A stretch of 64,000 nt of DNA from Microbacterium hominis. Its GTDB lineage: Bacteria; Actinomycetota; Actinomycetes; Actinomycetales; Microbacteriaceae. Within the stretch, counting starts at the first letter, position 1. Each line of letters starts with the position of its first letter. A program made the position numbers and the translations under genes. The stretch covers positions 806,001 through 870,000 of the forward strand of contig NZ_CP054038.1 in NCBI RefSeq assembly GCF_013282805.1, in the 5' to 3' direction. Shown here piece by piece: positions 23,054 through 31,367 of this stretch. The notes below the pieces were generated by a model, which did no database searches, had not been told where the DNA came from, and saw only the letters and a program-made list of their open reading frames with translations.

Positions 23054-24058
23054 ATGCCCGACGACTGGGTGGCCGACCTCCTCGGCAAGCCGTTCGAGCA
23101 GCGCACGCTCGATCTGGGCGCCGAGGGTGCGCGGGAGGGTCTCGTCGCGACGCTGGTGCGCAGCATCCCGAACCCGGTCACCTCGGTGTTCGCGCCGCTG
23201 CGCGACGTGGACGTGCTCTACGTGCACGGGTGGTCGGACTACTTCTTCCAGACCGGGCTCGCCCAGTTCTTCACGCGGCGCGGCGCCCGCTTCCACGCGC
23301 TCGATCTGCACCGCTACGGCCGGAGCCTGCGCGAGGGCCAGATCCCGGGTTACATGCAGTCGCTCGCCGACTACGACGCCGACATCGAGGCGGCGCTCAC
23401 CGCGATGGGGCATGGGGTGGATGCCGCGCCCCGGCGCCGCCTCGTGCTGCTCGGCCACTCCACGGGCGGCCTGACCCTCACCCTGTGGGCGGCGCGGCAC
23501 CCCGGCCGCGCGCAGGCCCTCGTGCTCAACAGTCCGTGGCTGGAGCTGCAGGTCGGCGCGATCGGCCGACAGGCGATCGCGCCGCTGGTGGAGGTGCGCG
23601 CCCGCCTCGATCCGCGCGGATCGCATCCGGCCGTCGACCTGGGCTTCTACACCCGCGCCCAGCGTGACGTCGGCGCGCTGCCGGTGCCCGGATACCGCGA
23701 CGACTGGCGCCCGGAGTTCGGCTTCCCCACCCATCCGGGGTGGCTGGCGGCGGTGCTCGAGGGCCACCGGCGCGTGGCGGCGGGCCTCGATGTCGGGTGC
23801 CCGGCCCTGGTCATGCTCTCGGCACGATCGAGCCCGCCGATCTACTGGCAGGACGCGATGCGGTCGTCGGATTCCGTGCTCGTCGTCGACGACATCGCCA
23901 AGGCGGCGGTGCGCATCGGGTCGCTCGTGACCGTGGCCCGCATCGACGGCGCGCTGCACGACGTGTTCCTCTCGGCGCCCGACCCACGGGCGCACGCGTA
24001 CGAGGTGATGGCCCGCTGGCTGGCGGCCAATGCGAACGGCGATTCACTTCCGCGGTGA
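23054..24058 (+). CDS. alpha/beta hydrolase, monoacylglycerol-lipase-like
   Basis: A 334-residue alpha/beta-hydrolase-fold protein of the serine aminopeptidase S33 / lysophospholipase group. VLYVHGWSDYFFQTGLAQFF holds the oxyanion-hole HG. ALDLHRYGRSLREGQ follows the second strand. The nucleophile elbow is LLGHSTGGLTLTLWAARHP, with Ser near residue 139. The acid is probably in VLVVDDIAK and the catalytic His in GALHDVFLS. Length is somewhat above simple esterases. No signal peptide, so cytoplasmic. A MenH role was considered but the size and motifs fit lysophospholipases better. Confidence 0.8.
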   Translation: MPDDWVADLLGKPFEQRTLDLGAEGAREGLVATLVRSIPNPVTSVFAPLRDVDVLYVHGWSDYFFQTGLAQFFTRRGARFHALDLHRYGRSLREGQIPGYMQSLADYDADIEAALTAMGHGVDAAPRRRLVLLGHSTGGLTLTLWAARHPGRAQALVLNSPWLELQVGAIGRQAIAPLVEVRARLDPRGSHPAVDLGFYTRAQRDVGALPVPGYRDDWRPEFGFPTHPGWLAAVLEGHRRVAAGLDVGCPALVMLSARSSPPIYWQDAMRSSDSVLVVDDIAKAAVRIGSLVTVARIDGALHDVFLSAPDPRAHAYEVMARWLAANANGDSLPR

Positions 24059-24236
24059 GGTGGTCCAGGGTGAGCCGGGTGCGACGGGGCGGGCGCGGGC
24101 GCGGGCCCGGAGGCGGGTTCAAGCCTGGGTCCGGGCGCGGTGCGGCGGTGCCGGGGTGTCCGGTGCCGGGGTGTCCGGCCCGTCACATTCGGATTCGGGG
24201 GTTCCGCGGCCGGAGCGTCGTTCGTAACCTATGACG
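24059..24236. other. left part of the 482-base gap, nothing recognised
   Basis: GC-rich sequence with low-complexity GCGGGCGC runs. A TAACCT hexamer at 24225-24230 could be a -10 box for the structured region that follows, but its -35 match is poor. Confidence 0.4.
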
Positions 24237-24500
24237 TGGGCGCGCGTGGGGGCGCGCGCCACAACGCCGCTCTCCGCGCCCCGACGCCGGAGAGACGGAG
24301 GCCCTCTCGATGTCCGCCTTTAGGGAGGAGGACATCGAGAGGGCCGTTTCCTGTGCGACGGGGATTCCGTCCCACGGAGCTTGGGGACCTCCATGAGCCG
24401 CTGGGGACAGCTTGGGACGGAACGCGCACAACGTCGCCACTACAGGTTAGGCCGGTGCGCAAGGGCGTGTCTGTCCCCTCTTCGGGGGACAGACGCGCCA
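24237..24500 (+). ncRNA. candidate structured RNA, unknown class
   Basis: Four stem-forming inverted repeats lie in order: 7 bp (24270-24276 with 24288-24294), a perfect 16 bp (24300-24315 with 24330-24345, 14-base loop), a perfect 10 bp closing a 38-base interior (24365-24374 with 24413-24422), and 14 bp with one G-T pair (24465-24478 with 24485-24498, loop TCTTCG). This is the only gap longer than 300 bases in the window and holds no credible gene. The ATPase gene downstream appears to have its own -10 box at 24528, after the last hairpin, so this could be an independent RNA rather than a leader. No known riboswitch consensus was matched by eye. The strand is assumed from the neighbours. 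Confidence 0.4.
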
Positions 24501-24527
24501 GTTCCGGGGGAACGGCGGCCGACCCGC

Positions 24528-24533
24528 TACTGT
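24528..24533 (+). promoter_or_regulatory. -10 box, leaderless type, P-type ATPase gene
   Basis: TACTGT lies 7 nt before the ATG at 24541, downstream of the hairpin cluster. Confidence 0.45.
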
Positions 24534-24540
24534 GACTCGC

Positions 24541-26946
24541 ATGTCCGTGGATGCCGCGACCGGCCTGACTGCGGCCGATGTGGCCGAGCGTGTCGCCGCG
24601 GGGCGGTCGAACGTCTTCGTGGCCGACACCAGTCGCAGCGCGTGGACGATCGTGCGCGCGAACGTCTTCACCCTGTTCAACGGCATCGTCGGCGCGTGCT
24701 TCCTCGTGCTGCTGTTGGTGGGCCGCTGGCAGGACGCGCTGTTCGGCCTCAGTGCGCTCGCCAACGCGATCATCGGCTGCTACCAGGAGTTCCGCGCCAA
24801 GGCGGCCCTCGACAGGCTCGCCCTGCTGAACGCCCCGCGGGCGCGCGTGCGCCGAGACGGGGCAGAGGCCGAGGTGGCGCCGGCCGACGTCGTGCTCGAC
24901 GACATCCTGGTGCTGCGCGCGGGCGACCAGGTGCCCGCCGACGCCGAGGTCGTCGAGACGCGCGGGCTGCAGATCGACGAGTCGATGCTGACGGGCGAAT
25001 CGGATGCCGTCGACAAGCGCCCCGGCGACGAGGCGCTGTCGGGCTCGGTAGTGGTGGCGGGAGAGGGCGCCGCGCGGGTGACGCGCGTGGGGGCCGATTC
25101 GTACGCCAACAGGTTCGCGGGCGAAGCGAAGCGGTTCTCGCTCGTCGCCTCGGAGCTGCGCTCGTCGATCGACAAGGTGCTGAAGTGGGTGGGCTGGATC
25201 ATCGGCCCGATCGGCCTGCTGGTGCTCAACGCCCAGATGCTGGTCGCCGGTGGCTGGGCGAGCGCGATCCAGTCCGACGCGTGGCAGCAGCCGGTTGTCA
25301 ACACCGTCGCCGCGCTGACGGCGATGATCCCCCTCGGCCTCGTGCTCATGACCTCCATCGCGTTCGCGGTGGGTGCCGCCAAGCTCGCGAGCCGTCAGGT
25401 GCTCGTGAACGAGCTGCCCGCGGTCGAAGGCCTCGCGCGCGTCGACATCATCTGCCTCGACAAGACCGGCACCCTGACCGCCGGTGAGATCGCGTTCGAC
25501 GCGGCCCATGCGCTCGCGGGGGAGACCCCCGGGTGGGAGGACGCGCTCGCCTGGTACGGCGCATCGCCCGACGCCAACGCGACCGCGAAATGCCTCCGGG
25601 AGCCTTACCCGGTGACGACGCCGCGCACCGCGACCGGCTACATCCCGTTCTCGTCGGCGCGCAAGTGGAGCGCGGTGGCGTTCGGCGAGGAGACCTGGGT
25701 TCTCGGCGCTCCCGAGATGGTGTTCGGGGATGCCGCGACCGACCCGGCCTCGCCCCTCGGCGAGGTCGTCACGGCGCTCGCCTCCGCCGGCCGTCGCACC
25801 CTCGTGCTGGGGCGTGCGCCCGGCGGGCTGTCGGCCGACGACGTGGAGGCGGAGCGCCTGCCGGCGGGGCTCGCCGCTGTCGTGGTCGTCACGTTCCGCG
25901 AGCAGGTGCGACCGGATGCCGCGCAGACGCTGTCGTACTTCCAGGCGCAGGGGGTCGGCATCCGCGTCATCTCCGGCGACAACCCGCGCACGGTCGCCGC
26001 GATCGCGCGGGAGGTGGGTCTCGAGGTCGCCGACGGCTTCGACGCGCGCAGGCTGCCCGACGACGAGGCCGAGCTCGGCGAGGTGCTCGAGGAGCACGCC
26101 GTGTTCGGCCGGGTGACCCCCGAGCAGAAGAAGCGCATGGTCACCGCCCTCCAGGCCCGCGGCCACACCGTGGCGATGACCGGCGACGGTGTGAACGACG
26201 CGCTCGCGATCAAGACGGCCGATATCGGCATCGCGATGAACTCCGGCGCAGCGGCGACGAAGGCGGTCGCGCGCCTCGTGCTGCTCGACGGCCAGTTCTC
26301 GCACCTGCCCGACGTCGTCGCCGAAGGGCGGCAGGTGATCGCCAACATCGAGCGCGTCTCGATGCTGTTCCTCAACAAGACCGTCTACGCGACCGGGCTC
26401 GCGATCCTGTTCGGCGTGCTCGTGATGGAGTTCCCGTTCCTGCCGCGACAGCTCTCGATCACCGACGGGCTGACCATCGGCATCCCGGCGTTCTTCCTCG
26501 CCCTCATGCCGAACGCGCAGCGGTACGTGCCGGGGTTCCTGAAGCGGTCGCTCACCTTCGCGGTGCCCGCCGGCCTCGTGATCGCCGTGGCGCTCACGCT
26601 GTACACCCGGGGCGCGATGGCGCTCGAGGTGCCGGAGGACGAGCTGCGCACCGGATCGACGATCATCCTCGCGATCGTCGGCATCTGGGTGCTCGCGGTG
26701 CTGTCGCGGCCCCTGAACCGCTACAAGGTGCTCGTGGTCGGCGGCATGTTCGTCGCGCTCGTGGGGCTGTTCACGATTCCGCTCGCGGCCGAGTTCTTCG
26801 TGCTCGTCGACCCGGGCCGCGACGCGGCCTACCTCGTGGCCGTGACGTCGGTGCTGACGATCCTCGCGATCGAGGTGGTGCGGTTCTTCCACCGCCGCTA
26901 CGTGGCCAGGTCGCTGGCGGCTGCTCAGCCGGCGGGCGCTGCCTGA
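24541..26946 (+). CDS. CtpE-like P-type cation-transporting ATPase
   Basis: An 801-residue HAD-type P-type ATPase. In order: a short cytoplasmic N-terminus without metal-binding repeats, two helices (about 38-75), the actuator domain with MLTGES at about 148-153, helices around 215-285 containing IPLGLVLMTSIAFAVGAAKLA, the phosphorylation motif CLDKTGTLT with Asp at about residue 307, the nucleotide domain, the hinge MTGDGVNDALAIKTADIGIAM near 547, and about six C-terminal helices. The organisation and the sequence after helix M4 resemble mycobacterial CtpE, a calcium transporter, so calcium is the best guess. ATG 24541 is preferred to GTG 24532, which would overlap the -10 box. It overlaps the next, convergent gene by 22 bases. 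Confidence 0.88.
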   Translation: MSVDAATGLTAADVAERVAAGRSNVFVADTSRSAWTIVRANVFTLFNGIVGACFLVLLLVGRWQDALFGLSALANAIIGCYQEFRAKAALDRLALLNAPRARVRRDGAEAEVAPADVVLDDILVLRAGDQVPADAEVVETRGLQIDESMLTGESDAVDKRPGDEALSGSVVVAGEGAARVTRVGADSYANRFAGEAKRFSLVASELRSSIDKVLKWVGWIIGPIGLLVLNAQMLVAGGWASAIQSDAWQQPVVNTVAALTAMIPLGLVLMTSIAFAVGAAKLASRQVLVNELPAVEGLARVDIICLDKTGTLTAGEIAFDAAHALAGETPGWEDALAWYGASPDANATAKCLREPYPVTTPRTATGYIPFSSARKWSAVAFGEETWVLGAPEMVFGDAATDPASPLGEVVTALASAGRRTLVLGRAPGGLSADDVEAERLPAGLAAVVVVTFREQVRPDAAQTLSYFQAQGVGIRVISGDNPRTVAAIAREVGLEVADGFDARRLPDDEAELGEVLEEHAVFGRVTPEQKKRMVTALQARGHTVAMTGDGVNDALAIKTADIGIAMNSGAAATKAVARLVLLDGQFSHLPDVVAEGRQVIANIERVSMLFLNKTVYATGLAILFGVLVMEFPFLPRQLSITDGLTIGIPAFFLALMPNAQRYVPGFLKRSLTFAVPAGLVIAVALTLYTRGAMALEVPEDELRTGSTIILAIVGIWVLAVLSRPLNRYKVLVVGGMFVALVGLFTIPLAAEFFVLVDPGRDAAYLVAVTSVLTILAIEVVRFFHRRYVARSLAAAQPAGAA

Positions 26947-27359
26947 CCCGCGGCCGAGCGCGCGCCCATGAACCGCGACACCGGCGGCAGCCACAGCGCG
27001 ACGAGGATGAACGCCTCGACGGCGACGTTGACCGCCGAACTCGCGTCCCAGGTGTCGGCGAGGATGATCGTGACCGCGCTGAGCGCCAGCAGTGCGCCGA
27101 TGTAGACGGTCAGGAGGATCCGCGACAGGGCGCTCCCGCGACCGACGCCTGAGGCGACGGCGAGCACGAGCAGTCCGAACAGGATGATCGCCGAGCCCAG
27201 CAGCGACACGGGCAGCACGATCGACGGCTCGACGTCGTAGCGGCTCAGCAGCACGAGGATGCCGGTCAGCACCTGGGCGAGGGCGTTGAGATACACCAGC
27301 ACGATCGCCACGGTCAGCACGACGGGCCGTCGCACGGCGGTGGCGGCATCCTGGCTCAT
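26925..27359 (-). CDS. four-helix membrane protein, unknown function
   Basis: A 144-residue protein with four predicted membrane helices: about residues 13-37 (VLTVAIVLVYLNALAQVLTG), 46-70, 80-100 (ILLTVYIGALLALSAVTII) and 110-130. No catalytic motif is visible, and similar small proteins in actinobacteria are annotated only as hypothetical membrane proteins. The start ATG at 27359 is chosen because minus-strand TACAGT sits 7 nt upstream; an open frame continues further upstream but has no supporting signal. It is convergent with the ATPase gene and overlaps its end. Confidence 0.7.
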   Translation of the reverse strand: MSQDAATAVRRPVVLTVAIVLVYLNALAQVLTGILVLLSRYDVEPSIVLPVSLLGSAIILFGLLVLAVASGVGRGSALSRILLTVYIGALLALSAVTIILADTWDASSAVNVAVEAFILVALWLPPVSRFMGARSAAGQAAPAG

Positions 27360-27366
27360 GCCGCCC

Positions 27367-27372
27367 ACTGTA
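27367..27372 (-). promoter_or_regulatory. -10 box, leaderless type, four-helix protein gene
   Basis: Minus-strand TACAGT, 7 nt before the ATG at 27359. Confidence 0.45.
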
Positions 27373-27427
27373 GTGTCCGGCGGCCGGCCGGCCGCGGATG
27401 GCGGCCGGGCGGCCGCGGATCCGCCGG

Positions 27428-27509
27428 GCAGAACTCCGGAGGTTTCGGCCGAAAGGCGCGGGAATGGCCGCGGCGGGCTGGGGGCGAGCGGGTTTCTCCG
27501 GAGTTCTGC
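27428..27509. repeat. palindromic repeat, CTCCGGAGTT family, intergenic copy
   Basis: A perfect 14-bp inverted repeat: GCAGAACTCCGGAG at 27428-27441 and its complement at 27496-27509, enclosing 54 bases. The ends match the element inside the ECF gene (7817-7903) except at one or two positions. Confidence 0.8.
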
Positions 27510-27589
27510 ACACCGCGCGGGCGAGGCGTGCGGGTGTCGCCGCGCGGAGGCGGGACCCAAACCCGGCTCGGCGTCGCGGGCCGGTTGCT

Positions 27590-27605
27590 TTAGGCTAGCC
27601 TTACC
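27590..27605 (+). promoter_or_regulatory. DtxR/IdeR-type iron box upstream of the ferric iron importer
   Basis: TTAGGCTAGCCTTACC matches the TTAGGTTAGCCTAACC-type iron box of actinobacterial DtxR regulators at 14 of 16 positions. It ends 23 nt before the ATG at 27629, which should give repression when iron is sufficient. Confidence 0.75.
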
Positions 27606-27628
27606 TGTCTGTTTCCAAGGGGTTCTCC

Positions 27629-28672
27629 ATGCCTTCACGCCTGCGCCCGTCCGCGCTGCGCCCTGTCCTCGCCCTCCCCGCCATCGTCGGGGTGGTCGCG
27701 CTCGCCGGGTGCGCGGGCTCTGCCGGCGGCGCGGCGGTCGATCCCGACGCCCTCGTGGTCTACAACGCGCAGCATGAGCAGCTCACCCAGGAGTGGGCCG
27801 ACGCGTTCACCGAGGAGACGGGCATCGAGGTCGTGCTGCGCAACGGCGACGACAGCGAGCTCGCCAACCAGCTCGTGCAGGAGGGCTCGGCATCCAAGGC
27901 CGACGTGTTCCTCACCGAGAACTCCCCGGCCATGTCGCTGGTGGAGGATGCCGGACTCTTCGCCCCGGTCGACGAGGCGACCCTCGCCCTCGTGCCCGAG
28001 CAGTACCGTCCCGCCTCCGGCGTGTGGACCGGCATCGCCGCCCGCTCGACCGTGCTGGTCTACAACCCCGACCTCATCTCGGAGGGCGAGCTGCCGGCAT
28101 CCCTCATGGATCTCGCCGACCCGGAGTGGAAGGACCGCTGGGGCGGCGCGCCCGCCAAGGCCGACTTCCAGGCGATCGTGTCGGCGGTGCTGGCCACCCA
28201 GGGCGAGGACGCCACGGCGGAGTGGCTCGACGCCATGGCCGAGAACGCGGTGCAGTACCGCAACAACATCGTGACGATGAAGGCCGTCAACGCCGGCGAG
28301 GTGCCGGTCGGCATCATCTACCACTACTACTGGTTCCGTGATCAGGATGCCGCGGCCGAAGACAGCGCGAACACCGCGCTCCACTACTTCGGCAACCAGG
28401 ACCCCGGGGCGTTCGTGAGCATCTCCGGCGGCGGCGTGATGGAGAACGCGCCCCACCCCGACGAGGCGCAGCAGTTCCTCGCGTTCATCGCGGGGGAGCA
28501 GGGCCAGACCATCCTCGGCGAGGGGTACAGCTTCGAGTACCCCGTCGCCTCCGACGTCCCCGCGAAGGACCCGCTTCCCCCGCTCGCCGAGCTCGACGCT
28601 CCCGTGATCGACCCCTCCACCCTCAACGGGCCCGCGGTGATCGAGCTCATGACGGAAGCCGGACTCCTCTGA
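27629..28672 (+). CDS. ferric iron ABC transporter substrate-binding lipoprotein
   Basis: A 347-residue FbpA/FutA-type binding protein. The signal peptide ends in a lipobox LAGC around residue 30, so the mature protein is anchored to the membrane exterior. The core shows LVVYNAQHEQLTQEWADAFTEETGIEV, typical of the family's first lobe; SKADVFLTENSPAMSLVEDAG; and YHYYWFRDQ, whose tyrosines fit the ferric-ion-binding pair. An AAGGGG ribosome binding site precedes the ATG. It is the first gene of a three-gene operon with permease and ATPase, under an iron box. Confidence 0.9.
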   Translation: MPSRLRPSALRPVLALPAIVGVVALAGCAGSAGGAAVDPDALVVYNAQHEQLTQEWADAFTEETGIEVVLRNGDDSELANQLVQEGSASKADVFLTENSPAMSLVEDAGLFAPVDEATLALVPEQYRPASGVWTGIAARSTVLVYNPDLISEGELPASLMDLADPEWKDRWGGAPAKADFQAIVSAVLATQGEDATAEWLDAMAENAVQYRNNIVTMKAVNAGEVPVGIIYHYYWFRDQDAAAEDSANTALHYFGNQDPGAFVSISGGGVMENAPHPDEAQQFLAFIAGEQGQTILGEGYSFEYPVASDVPAKDPLPPLAELDAPVIDPSTLNGPAVIELMTEAGLL

Positions 28673-28731
28673 CCCAGATCCAGGCGCGGACTTCCGCGCG
28701 TCGCCCGCGCGACCGGCGACCACCGACGGGG

Positions 28732-30225
28732 TTGGTGGTCGTCGTCGCGCTGCTCGCGCTGGGCGCGCTCATCCCGATCGGGTACGTCGTCGAGTCGGCG
28801 ATCGCGATGGGGTGGGACCAGCTGTCGGCGCTCGTCTTCCGGCCGAAGGTGGCCGACCTCCTGGTCAACACCGTGCTGCTGGTGGTCATCGGGGTGCCGG
28901 CGACGGTGGTCGTCGGAGTCTCGGGAGCGTGGCTGGTGGAGCGCACCACCCTTCCGGGCAGGGGCGTGCTGCGGGTGGCGTTCGCCGCGCCGCTGGCCAT
29001 TCCCGCCTTCGTCGCCAGCTACGGGTGGGCCAGCGCCATCCCGTCGATGAATGGGCTCTGGGCAGCGGTGCTGATCGCCACGCTCGCGTACTTCCCCCTG
29101 GTCTACCTGCCGGCGCTCGCCGCGATCCGGGGGCTCGATCCCGCGCTCGAGGAGTCGGCGCGGACGCTCGGGATGGGCTCGTGGGCGGTGTTCTTCCGGG
29201 TCGTCGTGCCGCAGCTGCGTCTTGCCGTGCTCGGCGGGGCGCTGGTGGTCGCGCTGCACCTGCTCGCCGAGTACGGCGCGTTCGCCTTCGTGCGCTTCGA
29301 CACGTTCACGACGGCGATCGTCGTCGCCTACGAGAGCATGTTCGCCGGCCCCAACGCGGCAGCCCTCGGCCTTGTGCTCGCGGTGCTCTGCCTCATCCTG
29401 CTGGGCGCCGAATCGCTCGCCCGCGGGCGAGCCCGCTACGCGCGGGTCGGCGGCGGATCCCCGCACCCGCCCGCCCTGCTCCGCCTCGGCCGGTGGACCG
29501 TCCCCACGCTCGCCGCCGTCGCGCTGCTGCTGGTCGGCGCCCTCGTCGTGCCGCTCGCGAGCGTCGCGCGCTGGCTGACGCGCGCCGAGGCGGAGGCCTT
29601 CGCCGGCGTCGGGATCGCCGCGGTGCAGACGCTCGGACTGGCCCTCGCCGGGGCGCTCTGCACGATCGCGGTCGCCCTGCCGTTCGCGTGGCTCGCAGTG
29701 CGGTATCCCGGCCGGCTCTCCCGGGTGCTGGAAGGCGCGGCGTACCTCGCGAGCAGCCTTCCGGCCATCATCGTGGCGCTGGCGTTCGTGTCGGTCACCC
29801 TCGCGTTCGCACCCGGCCTCTACCAGACGGCGTTCACCGTCGTGGCGGCCTATGTCGTGATCTTCCTGCCGCGCGCGCTCGTGCCCCTCCGGGCGGGGCT
29901 CTCGCAGGTGCCCGAATCCCTCGAGGAGGCCGCGCGCGCCCTCGCCGTGCCGCCCGCGGCCGCCCGGATGCGGGTGACCGCGCCGCTGCTGCTCCCGGCG
30001 ATCGGCGCCGGCGGCGCGCTCGTGGCGCTCGGGGCGGCCAACGAGTTGACCGCGACGCTGCTGCTCGCACCCACGGGCACCAGCACCGTGGCGACGAGCT
30101 TCTGGTCGGCGGCATCCGCCCTCGACTATCCGACCGCGGCGCCGTACGCCGTGCTGCTCGTGCTGATGTCGGTGCCGGCGGTCGCGCTCATGTTCACGCA
30201 CGCGACGGGGAGGACCCTGCGATGA
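28732..30225 (+). CDS. ferric iron ABC transporter permease (FbpB type)
   Basis: A permease of about 497 residues with two repeated halves of about six helices, each carrying a binding-protein-dependent transport EAA loop (LEESARTLGMGSWAVFFRVVVPQLR and LEEAARALAVPPAAARMRVTAPLLLPAI). Doubled permeases are normal for FbpB. The start is uncertain. TTG at 28732 gives little sequence before the first helix. The same frame is open back to a CTG at 28669 that overlaps the stop of the binding protein, and the extra residues (TQIQARTSARRPRDRRPPTG) look like a normal basic N-terminus. Its stop overlaps the ATPase start (ATGA). Confidence 0.88.
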   Translation: MVVVVALLALGALIPIGYVVESAIAMGWDQLSALVFRPKVADLLVNTVLLVVIGVPATVVVGVSGAWLVERTTLPGRGVLRVAFAAPLAIPAFVASYGWASAIPSMNGLWAAVLIATLAYFPLVYLPALAAIRGLDPALEESARTLGMGSWAVFFRVVVPQLRLAVLGGALVVALHLLAEYGAFAFVRFDTFTTAIVVAYESMFAGPNAAALGLVLAVLCLILLGAESLARGRARYARVGGGSPHPPALLRLGRWTVPTLAAVALLLVGALVVPLASVARWLTRAEAEAFAGVGIAAVQTLGLALAGALCTIAVALPFAWLAVRYPGRLSRVLEGAAYLASSLPAIIVALAFVSVTLAFAPGLYQTAFTVVAAYVVIFLPRALVPLRAGLSQVPESLEEAARALAVPPAAARMRVTAPLLLPAIGAGGALVALGAANELTATLLLAPTGTSTVATSFWSAASALDYPTAAPYAVLLVLMSVPAVALMFTHATGRTLR

Positions 30226-31367
30226 CGCTGCGACTGCAGGGAGTGTCGAAGTCGTTCGGCGGCACCGAGGTGCTGCAGGATGTCTCGCTCGAAGTTCCGC
30301 GGGGCACACGGCTGGCGCTGGTGGGCGCCTCGGGAAGCGGCAAGACCACGCTGCTGCGCCTGGTCGCCGGCTTCGTCGACCCCGACGGCGGGATCATCCG
30401 ACTGGGCGACGACGAGCTCGCCGGCAACGGGCGCTCGATCCCCACCCACCGTCGCGGCATCGGCTACGTCGCGCAGGACGGCGCGCTGTTCCCGCACTTG
30501 TCGGTGGCCCGCAACATCGCGTTCGGGCTGCCCCGCGGCTCGCACCGCAAGGCCCGCGTGCGGGAGCTGCTGGAACTGGCATCCCTGCATCCCGATCTCG
30601 CCGACCGCATGCCGCACGAGCTCTCCGGAGGGCAGCAGCAGCGCGTGGCCCTCGCGCGCGCCCTCGCGCAGCGGCCGAGCGTCATCCTGCTCGACGAGCC
30701 GTTCAGCGCCCTGGACACGGGGCTGCGCTCGGCGACCCGCGATGCGGTCGTCGACGTGCTCGAGCGCAGCGGCGTGACTGCGGTGCTCGTCACCCACGAC
30801 CAGCACGAGGCCCTCTCGTTCGGCCACCAGGTCGGCGTGCTGTCGGGCGGCCGGCTCGTGCAGTCCGGCGACCCGATGGCCGTGTACGACGCTCCGATCG
30901 ACGCGGATGTCGCCGTCTTCCTCGGGGATGCCCTCGTGATCCCCGCGCGCGCCCATTCCGAGGGCGTCGACTGCGGCTTCGGGCGGCTCACCGTCCGTCA
31001 CGACCTCTCCGGCGGTGCCCGGCGCGTGCAGGCGATGGTGCGACCCGCGCAGCTGCGCGTCGCGGCAGCCGCCCACGGCGCCGCGGCAACGCTCGCACCG
31101 GTCGCCAACGGGTTCGTGACCGCCCTCCGGCCCGCCGGGTCCACCGCCGACATCCGGCTGCGGGTGGGCGAGGGGGAGTTCCTCACGGAGTTCGGCTACC
31201 GGGTGCCGCAGCACCGCGCCACCGCGTTCGCGCCCGGCACGGCGGTGCGGGTGATCGTCGAAGGCGGCGTGGTGCTCTACGCCGCGCAGGGCGAGCCCGG
31301 CGCCGGCCATCGCACGGTCACGCCCGAAGCGACTCCGGCGACTCCGCGGACGGCCGCGACGGCATAG
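30222..31367 (+). CDS. ferric iron ABC transporter ATP-binding protein (FbpC type)
   Basis: A 381-residue ATPase that powers the iron importer at the cytoplasmic face. Walker A is GASGSGKTT near residue 39, the Q-loop is GYVAQDGALFPHLSV, the ABC signature LSGGQQQRVALARAL is near 135, Walker B is VILLDEPFSALD near 157, and the H-loop is VLVTHDQHEALSF. A C-terminal TOBE-like domain (about 250-360) follows, as in CUT-type and Fbp ATPases. Its start overlaps the permease stop by ATGA, and its 3' end overlaps the convergent ligase-acyltransferase gene by 50 bases. Confidence 0.92.
   Translation: MTLRLQGVSKSFGGTEVLQDVSLEVPRGTRLALVGASGSGKTTLLRLVAGFVDPDGGIIRLGDDELAGNGRSIPTHRRGIGYVAQDGALFPHLSVARNIAFGLPRGSHRKARVRELLELASLHPDLADRMPHELSGGQQQRVALARALAQRPSVILLDEPFSALDTGLRSATRDAVVDVLERSGVTAVLVTHDQHEALSFGHQVGVLSGGRLVQSGDPMAVYDAPIDADVAVFLGDALVIPARAHSEGVDCGFGRLTVRHDLSGGARRVQAMVRPAQLRVAAAAHGAAATLAPVANGFVTALRPAGSTADIRLRVGEGEFLTEFGYRVPQHRATAFAPGTAVRVIVEGGVVLYAAQGEPGAGHRTVTPEATPATPRTAATA

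Noticed and set aside
23054..24058. Alpha/beta hydrolase as the missing MenH
   Set aside because: Size and nucleophile context fit lysophospholipase-type hydrolases better; only proximity supports MenH.
24105..24160. T-arm-like GGGTTCAAGCC
   Set aside because: No D-arm, anticodon stem or acceptor stem can be folded around it.
24237..24500. Known metal riboswitch (M-box or yybP-ykoY)
   Set aside because: The conserved cores of these classes were not found, and the gene's own -10 box appears downstream of the hairpins.
24229..27513. Open frame of 1094 codons antisense to the P-type ATPase
   Set aside because: It lies over a complete ATPase with all catalytic motifs; the antisense translation is His/Arg/Asp-rich with no domain.
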